DNA from: Apiotrichum sp. Y4204
Lineage: Eukaryota; Basidiomycota; Tremellomycetes; Trichosporonales; Trichosporonaceae
NCBI GenBank assembly: GCA_025531455.1
Contig: JAMYHL010000034.1
Span: 248,001 to 312,000, forward strand
Reading direction: 5' to 3'
Length of the DNA stretch: 64,000 nt
Position 1 is the first letter of the stretch; the number at the start of each line of letters is the position of its first letter. Of this stretch, positions 32,927 through 45,185 are shown piece after piece. The notes under the pieces were generated by a model. The model was not told where the DNA came from, searched no databases, and saw only the letters and a list, made by a program, of their open reading frames with translations. Position numbers and translations under genes: made by a program.

Positions 32927-34606
32927 CTACTCGTCGTCCCCCGTCTGCCCGTCCGCAAGCAGCATCTCGCGCGTGCGCATATCGTCCGCGTCCACATCGT
33001 GGCTCTTCGCGAGGTGCCGGCGCACATCGTACACGCGGTGAAAACGGTTACCGCACGTGGCTCCCCCCTCTCCAACAAAGGGGCACGCCCAGCGGCGGTG
33101 GGCGCTCCCGCCGGGAAAGTGCGCGAGACCAGTGAGGAGCGCGCCCTCGTCGACCGGGGTCTTTGGCGTCTTCGGCGTGCGCGGCGTTCCAGCTCGTGAA
33201 CTCGGTGTCCCTGGCGTCCCGTCTGGCGTATTCCCCCCACACCACCCCTCGGCGAGGTGACGCTTGAGCGACGCAGGGCGGCGGTACGCGCGAGCACACG
33301 TTGTGCACCGGTGCCGCGCGCGCGTGTGCGCCGCCTGCGCGTGCTCGTCGCGATAGAACTTGGATTTGAACGCCTTGCCGCACCCTGGTGCGCCGCACGG
33401 CCACTCCTTGCCGGTCTCGCCGTCATGAATGCGGGGGAGTTTCTTCGGCCGGCAGGAGGGCGTCTGAAGTTCGAGAAGAACATCGTCTTTGCTGTCGTGG
33501 TCATTCGCGGAGAGGCCGGCAACAGCATTGTCCTCTTCGCCCAGCGGGGGCTCGAGCTCGCGCTCGGAGCGGCGGCGTTTCCGCCGGCGCTTTGGATGAA
33601 GCGCCTCGGCAATCACGGGCGGGAGATCGTCATCCGGCTGCAGCGCCATGTCGTGGTCGCGCTGCTCGTGGACTTTGAGGTGCTCTCGCAGGCGATAGGC
33701 GCTCTTGAATACGCGCCCCTTGCACTCCTCGTGTGGGCACACCGGGGGGTGCGCCTCGCGCATGTGTACCTGCAGCATCGACCATACAGGGAAGCACGGT
33801 AGCTCGTCGCCGTGATCCGGATGCGAACACGTGTATCGTGAGGCTGATGTCAGCTTGGGCAAACGGCATATCAGCTCACAGTCATGTCTCTTCTCGTGCG
33901 TCTTGAGCTGCTGGCGAGTCGCGAACGCCATATTACATCCGTCGTGCTCGCAAGGAAACCTTCGCTGATCTTCCGGCCGCGGCTCGTGTGCTGTCGCAAT
34001 ATGCTCGCGGAGAAAGTGCGTCTTGGGGAAGGTAAGCTCGCACTGTGAGCAGGCGTGCACCTCTCCTGCGTCGTGGAGGACTTTGTGGCGCGCGAGGTGC
34101 GTCGCCGTCCAGAAGCGCTTCCCGCATCCGTCGCGGGGACATGCGAATGCCTTGTCCTCGGGATTTTTATGCGTGCGCATGTGGGCGGCCAGATGCGTCG
34201 AGCGCAGATACGACTGCCCGCACTCGCTGCATACGTGCGGCCGCTCGCCGGTGTGTGTGCGCTCGTGCTCCGCCAGACGCGATGGCTTGGTGTACGCCTT
34301 TTCGCAGCCGGGATGGGTGCAGACGAAACGGCGTTCGGTGCGCGACGGCGTTGCGGAGCGTTTTCGAGCAGGGGTACCGGGTGCCGAGGCCGGTGTGGCG
34401 AGAGATGGGGCCGGAGGGCAAGGGGTAGAGGAAGAGGAGGCTGCTGCTGCTGTGGATGCTGCAAGGTCGGGCTGGGTCGATGGTCTAGCTGCTCGCGTGA
34501 CGTGAGCGGGGATAGGGGCCGAGCTCGCCGATGGAAAAACGGCCCCAACGCCAGCTACACTCCCGCTCGCGGCTTGAACCAAGGGTGCCAGTGTCGCTGC
34601 CGCCAT
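32927..34606 (-). CDS. Transcription factor IIIA-like C2H2 zinc-finger protein
   Basis: TFIIIA binds the internal control region of 5S rRNA genes and recruits TFIIIC/IIIB. Exons (minus) 34606-33880 and 33843-32927 give 547 aa. After an Ala/Ser-rich leader come about ten zinc fingers: CTHPGCEKAYTKPSRLAEH, CSECGQSYLRSTHLAAH, CPRDGCGKRFWTATHLARH, CSQCELTFPKTHFLREH, CEHDGCNMAFATRQQLKTH, then an odd finger (CSHPDHGDELPC), CPHEECKGRVFKSAYRLREH, CGAPGCGKAFKSKFYRDEH, CTTCARAYRRPASLKRH and a last CPFVGEGGATCGNRFHR. A basic/acidic linker of about 75 aa with KRRRKRRR (a likely nuclear signal) separates fingers seven and eight; yeast and fission yeast TFIIIA also have a long linker late in the array. The 36-nt intron is a multiple of three with no stop and falls in an inter-finger linker. 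No DNA target was examined. Confidence 0.8.
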   Translation of the reverse strand: MAAATLAPLVQAASGSVAGVGAVFPSASSAPIPAHVTRAARPSTQPDLAASTAAAASSSSTPCPPAPSLATPASAPGTPARKRSATPSRTERRFVCTHPGCEKAYTKPSRLAEHERTHTGERPHVCSECGQSYLRSTHLAAHMRTHKNPEDKAFACPRDGCGKRFWTATHLARHKVLHDAGEVHACSQCELTFPKTHFLREHIATAHEPRPEDQRRFPCEHDGCNMAFATRQQLKTHEKRHDCELICRLPKLTSASRYTCSHPDHGDELPCFPVWSMLQVHMREAHPPVCPHEECKGRVFKSAYRLREHLKVHEQRDHDMALQPDDDLPPVIAEALHPKRRRKRRRSERELEPPLGEEDNAVAGLSANDHDSKDDVLLELQTPSCRPKKLPRIHDGETGKEWPCGAPGCGKAFKSKFYRDEHAQAAHTRARHRCTTCARAYRRPASLKRHLAEGWCGGNTPDGTPGTPSSRAGTPRTPKTPKTPVDEGALLTGLAHFPGGSAHRRWACPFVGEGGATCGNRFHRVYDVRRHLAKSHDVDADDMRTREMLLADGQTGDDE

Positions 34607-35425
34607 GTTGGCGATTCCCTCGCTCGCGGTAGGAGGTTCAGAGATGGAGATTGGTGAAGATGACGCAAAGAGATAAAGACATTACCAGCCAGAACAGCCA
34701 AAAAAAAAACCAAGACCGCAACGATCCTTCAACAAAAAAAGGAAAAGGGAAGAAGGAACCCCCAGCCTCACGTAAATCTTCACGCTAACCCAAGTTATGT
34801 AATACCACGTTGAATCAAAGTGTGTCCCCGGTTTTGAGGCTTATCATTGCGTTGTAATCCCGAACTCTAATTGGATCTAATCAGCGGCCCATTTACCCGA
34901 AGCGGCAACCGTTCGGGGGTGGTGGCACACGCGTTCCACGTCACATGCGTCACATCGCGTCAACCTACACGGCGAAAGGAAGACATTCTTGCTGTTATCG
35001 GATTGGATTCCAGCAATCCCTGGGCCTGCACTGCGTGGAGAGTGTGGGGACCCCAGAGCCCTCCGGCTGGTGCTGCGTTGTTATTTGTTGACATGGTCAT
35101 ATTACGTATGCATTCTGTGGCCGCCAGGCGGGCCGTGGTCTGCCAGCCGTGCGCCGCGCATCCCCCATGAGCCGGGCCGTGGCCGTGGCCGTGTTTCACT
35201 CGTTGCTGCACGCGCTGCACGTTGTTGGCCACTTTAGCTTGCCAACTGCGGTGAGTGTCGCCCGAGCTACTGGACTTTTTGGAACATTCCATCTCCAACA
35301 GACGTTTCTATCATCGCTCCATCTCTCTCAACAACAACCTCTTCAAATTCCCGTGCACCTCTGGATCTCTGGATCCTCTCCGACTCAACTCTGGAGAAGA
35401 CCCTTTCAGAACTTGCATCCCAAAG
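34607..35425. other. Divergent promoter region TFIIIA-like / CHO2
   Basis: An 819-bp spacer with A-rich runs near 34699-34745 and a C/T-rich leader before the CHO2 start. No gene, and no clear inositol-choline element. Confidence 0.6.
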
Positions 35426-38400
35426 ATGGCATCCGCAGCTTCCCCGCTGTCGGGCCACACGACCGCCACGCCGGTGCCTGCGACGGTGCCCGGCGCCGAG
35501 CCGCCCAACGTGCTCCGCCAGCGCAAGGCCGCCGCGGCCGAGACGGACGAGTACCGTGCCGACGACGAGTCAGGCGAGAGCGACAAGGACCGCGAAAAGT
35601 CGGAAGTAACGTGGGGCAAGACGCCCAGCGGTCAAGGTGAGTGAGATGGGTGCTCACACGACCATGTCCTTGGGAAGTGTGCGGCGTTGCCACCGTGAGA
35701 GATGACCCTGACTCCTTCCCAGTCTTCCGTGTTCCCCAGACGCACTCGTTTGTGCACACGCTGCTGCACACTTTTACCCGCTCGAGCCTTACCCGCTGGA
35801 CCACGTTCTCGCTCGCTGCCCAGCCCATCGTCTTCTTCCTCCTTGCCGGCTACCCGACGCTCCGCTCTGTCCTGTTTCTGATCTACTTTACGTTCTGGCG
35901 AGTTGCATACGACTTTGGATTTGCGTGGATTCTCCGCCGTCAGAGCGAGCGCAAGTATGTCGTCCGCACGCTTCGCGAGTGGGGCTGGCTCGACGTCAAC
36001 TCGGAGTCTGGTGGCGCCGAGGGTCGCGAGTGGGCAAAGTGGTGGAAGCGCGAGCTCGAAATGAAGATGGGCGAGGGATACACCTGGGAATCGGTTCCTG
36101 CCGAGTACAACTCGTGGCTCATCTTCCGCCAGCTCGTGGACATTGTGCTCCTCAATGACTTTGTCTCGTACTCGCTCTTTGCGTGGGCCAACCTCAACTT
36201 CCCGGCCAACCAGGGTATCTTCACCCACATCTTCCGCTGGGTCTTTGGCTGGGCCCTCATTGTCTTCAACCTCTGGGTCAAGATGGACGCGCACCGTGTT
36301 GTCAAGGACTACGCCTGGTACTGGGGCGATGCCTTCTGGCTTATGGTCATGCAACACGACCTCGTCTTTGACGGCGTCTACGAGATCGCCCCGCACCCCA
36401 TGTACTCGGTCGGTTATGCCGGTTACTACGGCCTCTCGATTGTTGTCGGCTCCTACACGGTCCTCTTCGTCTCGCTCGCTGCCCACGCCGCTCAGTTTGC
36501 CTTCCTCCTCTGGTTCGAGAACCCGCACATTGACCGCACGTACGGCGGAGCCAAGAAGCCCATTGCGGCGCGAACCCCGCTCGACCTGGGTGTCCCGGCG
36601 TCCACATCGTCATTTGAGGACAACGCGGCACTTTCTCCAGAGATGCCGACACCCGCGTCCACCGAAGGCGAGACTGAGACCGAGCCTGAGATTCCCGACC
36701 TTCCCGAACAGGTGGAGCCGGCTATCCGCATGCGCTCGCCGGCCTCTACCATCGCCTCGATGAACAACAGCAGCGGCACTCCTCGCCGCCGGTCGCGCGC
36801 TTTCAGCACCTCGATCCATGATCTTACCCACCAATTCTTCCGCAAGCCGGTCGTTATCTTCTCGCGTCTGGACCCCTTCCGGTGAGCTTGTGCGTGTTTG
36901 AAGAAGCTAACCTCAGTGCCACGGACTTTGCCCTTGTTGTTCTGGTCGCGTACGGTGTCGTCTCCCTCGTGCCCGCTCTCCCCGCCAATGTTGGGCTCGC
37001 CGCGCACTTCTGCCATGCCTTTGTTTGGCGCATGTTCCACTCCTACGGCCTTGGTCTTCTCCTTCGTGCCCAGTCCAAGACCAAGTGGCTGATCCGTCAC
37101 TACCTTAACAACTACCCTTACCCCGGCGAGAACGTCGACCCCGAGGATGATCTCCACGCCGACCACAGCGTTGTCAAGCGCGCGACCGAGGAGGCCTTTA
37201 GCAACTGGCAGGTTACGTACAACATCTCGCTCGTTATGACTTATGGTGAGCTTACTCATCCTGCATGTTAGCTGACGACAGTCTCCTTCATCGGCCTCGC
37301 TTGGAAGACGTACCACCTCCCCAGTGACTGGACCGTCAGCGGCACCATCCTCCGCCATGTCCTTGGCTTTGTGAGTTACACCTTATACACGTTTCTAACT
37401 CACAGGCCCTCATTGCCCTCCACCTCTGGTCTGCCGCCTCGACATACGAGGTCCTCGGCGACTTTGGCTGGTTCTACTCGGACTTCTTCCTCATCGAGCA
37501 GGTTCCTTCGCGCCTCGCGTACACCGGCATCTACCGCTTCCTCAACAACCCCGAGCGCACTCTCGGCGGTGCCGCCTTCCTCGGCCTCGCCATTGTCTCC
37601 AACAGTATGCTCGTGTTTGCCATCGCGCTCTTCTCGCACCTCTCGCACTGGTGGTTCCTTTCCTTTGTTGAGGCGTGAGTGCAGCTACCTTCCTGCTTAG
37701 CTGACATCAGACCCCACATGAAGAGGCTCTATGGAGACAGGCTCCGCCAGGACGGCGGCCTTACCAAGACTGTCAAGTCGCTCGCCGGCAAGACTCTCAA
37801 GCACAAGAAGAGCATTCCCGAGTTCAAGCGCTACGTTGACGAGGTCCGCGATTCGCTCGAGAAGGTCGAGGTCAAGGTTGCCGAGACCGTCGAGGAGCTG
37901 ATCGAGACCGCGCGCCCCCGCCTGTTCGGTTTCGCCAAGGACACCAAGAACCTGATCCAACAGTCGCGTGAGCGCATGACGATAACCCACATCGAAAAGG
38001 ACATTTCTGCCTACGACACGTCGCGTTACTCGATCACTGTCGCTTCCTCCTCGTCCTCCTCCCCCGTGCCCCGTTTCCAAGTTGGCCAACCCATCCGCGT
38101 CTCGTGGACGGCTCCCGCGAACCACTCGCGCAAGGACTGGATCGGCATCTACCGCACCGGTTCGTGCAAGGACACGCTCATCACCAAGATTTCCTCGATG
38201 GGCAAGTGGGTCCCAATCTTCGAGGAGGAGTACCGCGGCGAGGAACAGGCCGCCACGAAGCCCGAGGAGCAGGTGTCGCGTGGCGATGCTGGTATCGTCA
38301 CCTTCCGCGGCAAACGCCTCCCGTGGACGCCGGGCTCGTACGAGCTCCGCTACCACCACGGCGGCAAGCACAATGTCATGGCGGCGATTGTTCCTGTCGA

Positions 38401-39082
38401 GATCTACGTCGACAAGCCCGCGGACATGCACTCATTCCGCGCCGTCCACGACACCCTCCTCAACATTGTGTGCCTCGCCCTCGACGCCGATGTTTCCCTT
38501 GTGCCCCGCTCCGCCATCCAAATGGCTTCCAGCGTCGCGCGCAACGGCAAGGCGCGAGCGAGGACGGGGTCATCATCCGCGATCCCCACCACCGGCCTGG
38601 GCCTTTCTACTGGTCCCCATGCCAGTGCCGTGGGTGGCAATGATGCCATCCCCAGTGTTGCTGGCACCGATGCCAGCGTTATCGCTAGCGGCCGTGCCGC
38701 ACCTCCGTCCACGGTGGTCTCATCCCGCAGCCCGCGGTCCATCCCTACCCCGCTGGACCCCGTGCTCGCCGAGATTGCCGCCGAGCTACAAGAACAAAGC
38801 GATCCACAAGGCGGTACGCACGGCACACCTAGGTTGGACGGGCACCCGATCGCGCGCACGCCCGACGACGCACTGACGAACCCGGCGTCCGACCACGACG
38901 ACTTTGTGCTCATGGACGAAGTGCAGGCGAAACATATCTCACAGATGGCGCAGTGGGCGTTTGGCGTGGATATATCGCCCGACGTGGTTGTCGCCGACGC
39001 CAACGTGACCGCCCTCGCGCGGCGTATCCTCGGCGCACGCAATCTCGAGGACGGGACGGCTCCGCTCGTGGATGACTGGTAG
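35426..39082 (+). CDS. CHO2: Phosphatidylethanolamine N-methyltransferase
   Basis: Catalyses the first methylation of phosphatidylethanolamine with S-adenosylmethionine on the route to phosphatidylcholine, in the ER. Exons 35426-35636, 35723-36881, 36917-37245, 37282-37370, 37406-37674 and 37711-39082 give 1142 aa (yeast Cho2 is 869). Two copies of the phospholipid methyltransferase core are visible: IAPHPMYSVGYAGYYG (about residue 294) and RFLNNPERTLGGAAFLG (about 643), each within multiple hydrophobic helices. The long C-terminal cytosolic part holds RLPWTPGSYELRYHHGGKHN, typical of the fungal Cho2 tail, and ends in an acidic segment. The extra length is a Ser/Pro-rich loop near residues 370-445 and the extended tail. 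Four of five introns are 35 or 36 nt. Confidence 0.95.
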
Positions 39083-40040
39083 GCTTTGGCCGCCGGGGAC
39101 CTGTGAATATAGATACTAGACTCTAGACTCTAGTAGCGCCCCCTTGCCCCCATCTCCAGCTCTATCCATATCCCCCCTCCCTCCGCCAGACTGGTTCGCT
39201 CACAACCTGTCGTTGAGCAGGCGCCGTACTCTTCCAGATGCATTGTTGCGCCACACGTGATGATCATGAGCGACGGGATCCATCGTACACCTGACTGCAT
39301 GTCCACTTACTCTCCGCTCTGTCCACAGAACCTCAAGTCAGAACACTTGTATCCTAGGCTGTGGAAGTGATAGACGATGCAGTTGAGAGAGGAGGGAAAT
39401 CGTTTTGGAGTGTTGACGACGTCGCTCCAGCTAGCTCCCGGCCCGAACCTCGTTACAGGCAAGCACCGCTGAGACGAGTGGGCAGAAGCCGCTATCCATC
39501 TGCCCGTGCCCTGGTATATAAGGGCGCCCAGTTGATACGATGAGACAACCCGTTCCAGATGGTGGTGCAATGACGAACATGAGCATACAGTGTGCATCGG
39601 GGGAGAGCGGGGCGGGCTGCACGGGATGGCCCGCTGGCAGGTACCACCCAGGGCAGGGCCGCGGACTTTGTGGGGACGAAGGAAGCATGTCACCGCGCAG
39701 CCACCGTAGTACCGTAGCCGCTGTCCGTCCGCCGCCGCCCGCGCCACCTGAAATCTACTGGAATTGCCAAAAAAGTTGAGAATCCCGTTGTACCGTTGTT
39801 TTGCACAGGCTGTGCCGCCGTGCCGCTGTGCGCTGTACCTTTTTTCTATCTGTTGCCACCTAATGCGTGTCAGAATTGTGGTACTGAAGACGTCGTCGAC
39901 ATCCAACACACCATTCTCTGCTTCTCGAAACCTCTCTCATCTTCACCTCTTCACACTCCTTTTTCCCCCTTTCCCTTCTTGTCCCTTCCGGCGCATCCCC
40001 ACGCTCCTTGCCCCACACTCGCTCGACAGTCCGCCAGTGC
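39083..40040. other. Intergenic, 958 bp
   Basis: CHO2 3' end and GDA1 promoter. C/T-rich leader from about 39910 to the GDA1 start. No gene seen. Confidence 0.6.
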
Positions 40041-42052
40041 ATGGCCACTCCGTCGACCGTCTCCTCCTCTTCGCCTTCGCGCACCCCGTCCCCGCCACCC
40101 CATCCCCAGCCGCAGCAGCAACAGCAGCACAACCACCTCCGTCGCCGGTTTCCTGCCCCTGCTTCCGCAATGTTCTCCAACCGCAAGTACTCGCCGCTTC
40201 CGACGTCGGCGAACGGGCACCGCCGGCGCGCAGGCGGCGGCCTCCCGACCTGGAAGCGCTACCTTATGGTCGGGACGTGTGGCGCGCTCCTCGTCATTGG
40301 CGGGTACGTCATGTTCCGCCCGTCGCTCCGCGACACCGCGCCGCAGACGTATACTCCCGGCGCCGTCGAGGATGCCAATATGGGCAACCCGCCGCTCAAC
40401 GAGGAGATTTACAAGAGCCCGCCGTTCCGGCCGGAAGACGGCCACTTGGGTCCCGATGACGATGACGGCGAGAAGGAGATGAAGATCCTCCCCATTGACC
40501 TCGGCAACCCGGACCTCGAGGGCGATAAGACGCCCGTTACCTATGAGACTATCGAGACTGGAGACGACCATGATGAGGCGCATGATGTCGAGGACGACAC
40601 CCTTGCGGATGACCCGGGAAAGCACCCCACATCCTTTGAGACGGACCCGGATCCCGCCGGCACGACGTACTGCACCAAGCCTTACGGCTCGAAGCCGATT
40701 GTGCAGTACGCGCTCACGATCGACGCGGGCTCTACCGGTTCCCGCATCCACGCGTACAAGTTTAACAACTGTGGCCCGTCCCCCCGTTTAGAGTACGAGA
40801 CGTTCATGATGCTCCAGGGCGGCCTGTCGAGCTTCAAGCGTGATGCCGAGGGTGCGGCCAAGTCGCTCGACCCGCTTCTCAAGGAGGCGAACCGTGTGGT
40901 TCCTGCGAAGCTCCAGAAGTGCACGCCTGTTGAAGTCAAGGCGACCGCTGGTCTACGAATCCTTGACAAGACGGACCCTGGCGCGTCAGGCGCGATCCTC
41001 GACGCCGTGCGCAAGAACCTCGAGACCAACTGGCCGTACCCCGTCAATGGCGACAAGGCCGTCGAGATCATGGAGGGCAAGGACGAGGGCGTCTATGCGT
41101 GGATCACGACAAACTACCTCCTCGGCAAGATTGGTGAGGGCGTCAAGACCACCGACACTGTGGCCGTCATGGACCTCGGCGGCGCGTCGACCCAGATTGT
41201 CTTTGAGCCCAAGACCTCCGAGGAGCAGCCCCTCGCCGAGGGTGACCACAAGTACGAGCTCAAGTTTGGCGGCAAGACACACACTCTCTACCAGCACTCG
41301 CACCTCAACTACGGCCTCATGCGCGCACGCCGCTCGGTCCACAACCTCGTCGCCTTTTCCTGGAGCTTCCTCCAGTCGGATGTCAACTGGGATACTCTGA
41401 GCGCCAAGCAGATGGTCGCCAACCCGTGTCTCTCGCGCAACACCACCCGCCGTGTCGAGCTCGACCCTCCGGGACGCGCCCCCGTCAACGTCACCATGCA
41501 CGGCGGCAACGGCGGCTACGAGTCGTGCAAGCGTGTCGTGGAGCTCGTGATGGCAAAAGACGCGTGAGTTACTGGTCCTGCTTCCTCCATTGTCAACAGT
41601 CCTTTATCCCTTTACTGACCCCCAGAATCTGTGAAGTCAAGCCGTGCTCCTTCAACGGCGTGTACCAGCCGTCGCTCATCGACACCTTCAAGCAAGGCGA
41701 CTTCTTCGCGCTCTCGTACTTTACGGACCGCCTTCTCCCGCTCCTCCCAAAGACCAAGGATGCCAGCAAGCTTACTCTTGGCGAGCTCAAGGGAATCGCA
41801 GAGGACGTCTGCGCGGGCCCCGAGCACTGGCCCAAGCGCTGGCAGAACCAGGAGGCCCTCGACGAGCTCTACGACCGCCCAGAGTACTGCCTCGACCTGA
41901 CGTTTATGCACGCGCTCCTCGGCCTCGGGTACGAGATCACCTCGGAGCGCCAGCTGCTCGTCGGGAAGAAGATTGACGGCGTCGAGCTCGGCTGGGCCCT
42001 CGGCGCCGGCCTCGCCCTCGTCGGCAACGCGGACCTCAAGTGTCTCGCCTAG
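40041..42052 (+). CDS. GDA1: Guanosine-diphosphatase (Golgi apyrase family)
   Basis: Hydrolyses GDP released by Golgi mannosyltransferases to GMP, which exchanges for GDP-mannose and so drives lumenal mannosylation. Exons 40041-41563 and 41626-42052 give 649 aa. It is a type II membrane protein: a Gln/Pro-rich cytosolic leader, one helix (YLMVGTCGALLVIGGYVMF), an acidic stem, then the GDA1/CD39 domain with apyrase motifs IDAGSTGSRIHAYKF (about 227), VKATAGLRIL (about 299) and VMDLGGASTQIVFEP (about 375). The C-terminal part after the intron has CEVKPCSFNGVYQPSL. The first ATG in frame is at 40041; a second at 40170 would remove the leader but keep the helix. A functional tie with the GT69 mannosyltransferase is plausible biochemistry, not shown by linkage. 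Confidence 0.95.
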
Positions 42053-43193
42053 ATTTTGTAGACTGTACTGTGTATCCTGACCTTGATCCATATCGCTCCA
42101 TCATCTCTACGGACAGCCATGCACCCGTATCAAGCACTGACGCCGTTGTGCCGAGTCGGCAGGCGCAGAGCTGGCTGCCACCTCGTGCCGTCACGAGCTC
42201 TGCTTTTCTAGTTGCTACCACCTGACCATATACTCACGACTCTCGCGCCAGCCAGTCAATCCTGCTGATCCTCTTGGCAGGCAGTCTGGCTTCCTGGGAT
42301 TCGGATCGGCAAGGGGCGAAGGATCTGCGGGGGTTCGAGAACCACCTGTGCAAATCCATTCCTCTGGACGATCATCTGATTCCTGATCAGCGGGGGGGAG
42401 GGTTCGTGGGATCGGAGCTAGCAGCGACGATGCATCCCACCCCCTTGGGCATTTTAGTGGCAGTGGACGGCGCCGGCCACGAAAGCACTGCGCCCCCCTC
42501 CCCTTTGTTTCGCGCTTGCGCTCGTGCCTCTCTGTCGCGAAGTACGAGGGGCAGTGTCTTGTGTGCGGGGGAATCGTGGCGCCAGCCCAAAGTATCTCCA
42601 AAAAGGTGTGAGGCATAAGCTTGTGGAGAATCCTGTCTCGCGTATATGCGACCTTTTTTTGTCAAAGTGTTGGGCCTGTTCAGTTTGTGTATGCAATATA
42701 TGCGAGTATGCATAGCGCATACATAGCATGACGCATCTCTCTACTTTCTCCAGCTTCCGACGGCTTCTCAAGGCGGTGCACCCTGCGTGCGTTTACTACA
42801 GTACGTACCTGTCTGCCCCTGAGCGGATGTGTATGAGGGGAGCGGGGTGGGTTCGAAGGTTAAAGAGGTTAAAACATCATCCGCCAGGTTTGGTCCCTGG
42901 GACTCTTGCACTCTCCGAGGTGAGTGCCGCGGAAACAGGCTCACGCGCTAGAATATCATTCCCAGTCATTTCTTTCTCTCGCGAATCGCACGCAGAATAC
43001 CTCCAGCTTCCAGCTTCAAGCTTGCAGTGTACGGCAGCGCGCGCGGCAGCGGCACCGCCCTTTTCGCCCCAAGAAGGACTTGGATACGCGCTCTGGACGC
43101 TCTGCCCACAGTGAAGCAGGATGATCAATGCAAGAAGCACCCTCGACCGGGTCTGCACTACTTGACTCTACACCATTCCCCATCCTACTACCC
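42053..43193. other. Intergenic, 1.1 kb
   Basis: Separates two plus-strand genes. No credible frame and no structured repeat. Confidence 0.6.
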
Positions 43194-44873
43194 ATGCTCG
43201 CCGCCGGAATCCTCGCGCTCGCGGCCGCGGGCAGCGCCCTCGCCGCCATGGGCGACTTTCACTACAACTACACGGTCGAGCCTGGCGTCGCTCCATTCGT
43301 GTTCCCCTCGGGGGGATACAAGCAGGGTGTGTGGGTAAGCGACTATATCCGGCAGGGGCGCAGTCTGCAGTGCCGGTGGTCAAACGCGACGATTGCCTTT
43401 GTCGAGTTCCAGTACGGCGGGCGCGGGTTCTGCATCTCGGGCGCACTCCCGACCGAGGCGTACGTCCGTGTCAACCCGAGCTATGCCCAGAGAGGCGGCG
43501 AAGTGGGTATCCCCCCCGAGGCGCAGCGCGTGACTACCGACGGCCAGAAGTATTGCCTCGACCTCGATCTGAGCTTTAAGCGCGTCCGGTTCTTTGGCGC
43601 CACGCTCGTCGACAAGGTCACATTCGACATGGTATCCGACCTTCCACAGGGGTAAGAGTCTCGGTCTCAGGCGCAGCTGACGGGTAGCTACACGGCGGAC
43701 GATCTGCACCCCCAGACATACCCTATGATCAAAGAGGGTGCGCCGAACAACAACGACATGTTCAGCTTTTCCACGGCCACCCCGCCCGAGGCGTACACCC
43801 GCGACGGCATTGGTATGTCCTGTGAACGCCTGTATTCTCTGTTAACTTTAGATGGGGCACACTTCAAGCCGCCCGCGGCAACCGTGTCAATCACGACACC
43901 GCCCAATGCGGCGTTCTTTGTGCTCAACGGCGCCCGCGCCCCCAACATGACCTCTTTGCTCGTCGCCACAAGCCAAGCCCTCCCTGTGAACCCCGCCGAC
44001 AGCTCGATCTACGTCGCCCTCCGCTCGACGCAGTACGCCGACGTGCCCCTCCTCCTCCTCCCCCTCGACCCAGCGCAGAAATACACGCTCACCATCTCGG
44101 GGGAAAACGAGCTGCCGGGCGGGACGGGGTTCAACCTCACCAGCGCGACGTTTTACCAGTTTGACAAGAATGCTCCGACGACATCGGGCGCGTCACCTCC
44201 AGGGACGCAGACGGACGCTCCGGAGCCAGCAAAGAAGAAGAAGACGAATGTCGCTGCCATCGCGGGCGGAGCGGTACGTCCTCCCTACCCCCAACAGAAC
44301 TGACACTAGGCGGGCGGCGCCGTGGCCCTCATCCTGCTTCTCGTCCTCCTCTTCTTCCTCTGTCGCAGGAGAAAGAAACCCAAGACGAAAACAGAGCAAG
44401 TTCCCTCTCCCGCCCCCTCTAACACCAGCCGCGACCCCGTCGACCCCTTCATGCCGCAGCACACCGGGCAGTATCCCGACCCGACACCGTACCAGTTCAC
44501 GACCGGCACGAGCACCCCCTCGGCGCCAGCCACGAGCCACTATACGACGCAGCCCGGCGCGCTCGTCACTGCCCTCCCGACGCCATCCAAGACCAACCGT
44601 GGGTCACTCACCTCTCCTCCACTGACAGCAGCCTCCGCACCGCGATACTCGTTCTCGACGCACCCCCCGGGCTCGCCAGGCGTCTCCCCAGGCCTCACGC
44701 CATCAGCCCACGCGGGCTCCTCGTCCGGCTCGTCCCGCCCGGACCTCACCCCGAATTCGACAACGCGCATCGTGCACGAGCAGGACGCGCTCGACGCAAA
44801 CCAGGGCGTCACGCGTCTTCCGCCGGTATACAACCCCGCGTGGCAGGGGAATACCGGGGCTGGGAAACAGTAG
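43194..44873 (+). CDS. Type I membrane protein of unknown function
   Basis: Predicted cell-surface protein of 522 aa. Exons 43194-43651, 43688-43812, 43852-44273 and 44310-44873. A signal peptide (MLAAGILALAAAGSALAA) is followed by a lumenal/extracellular region of about 320 aa with beta-rich character, paired Cys, and N-glycosylation sequons (YNYT, WSNATI, APNMTS, FNLTSA). Then come one transmembrane helix (AGGAVALILLLVLLFFLC), a basic stop-transfer cluster (RRRKKPKTK) and a Ser/Thr/Pro-rich cytoplasmic tail of about 165 aa. The layout recalls fungal surface sensors, but I recognise no domain. The second intron (43813-43851, 39 nt) keeps frame if retained. An upstream in-frame ATG at 43128 would place residues before the signal peptide and is less likely. 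Confidence 0.7.
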
Positions 44874-45185
44874 GCGCGTTCCGATGGTGCCGACTTGCGG
44901 ACAGTTTCGAATGTCTTACTGTTCTATTTCTTATCAGTAGATGCCTTTATTCGTTTTATTCAGACCCGGCCGTAATCGGCATGTACTGGGCTTGCAGACA
45001 GCATGGGAAGTAGTCTCGATTTCTGGAGGATTGCCGCGGTTATAGCTGGAGAGTGATGTGGCACTGCCACTCGGCATGTTCAACCCCTCTTCCTCCTTCT
45101 TCCCCACTTGCCCACAGCACGTCCCTTCTCTTCGTCCCATTCCTACTGGATCTCTTGCTCGCCTGCTCACCGCTGGACTGAAAAC
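44874..45185. other. Intergenic before the tRNA gene
   Basis: A 312-bp gap. No feature beyond the 3' end of the membrane protein gene. Confidence 0.5.

Noticed and set aside
35632..36528. 298-codon minus-strand frame opposite CHO2
   Set aside because: Lies wholly opposite a strongly recognised exon and has an antisense-type charged composition.
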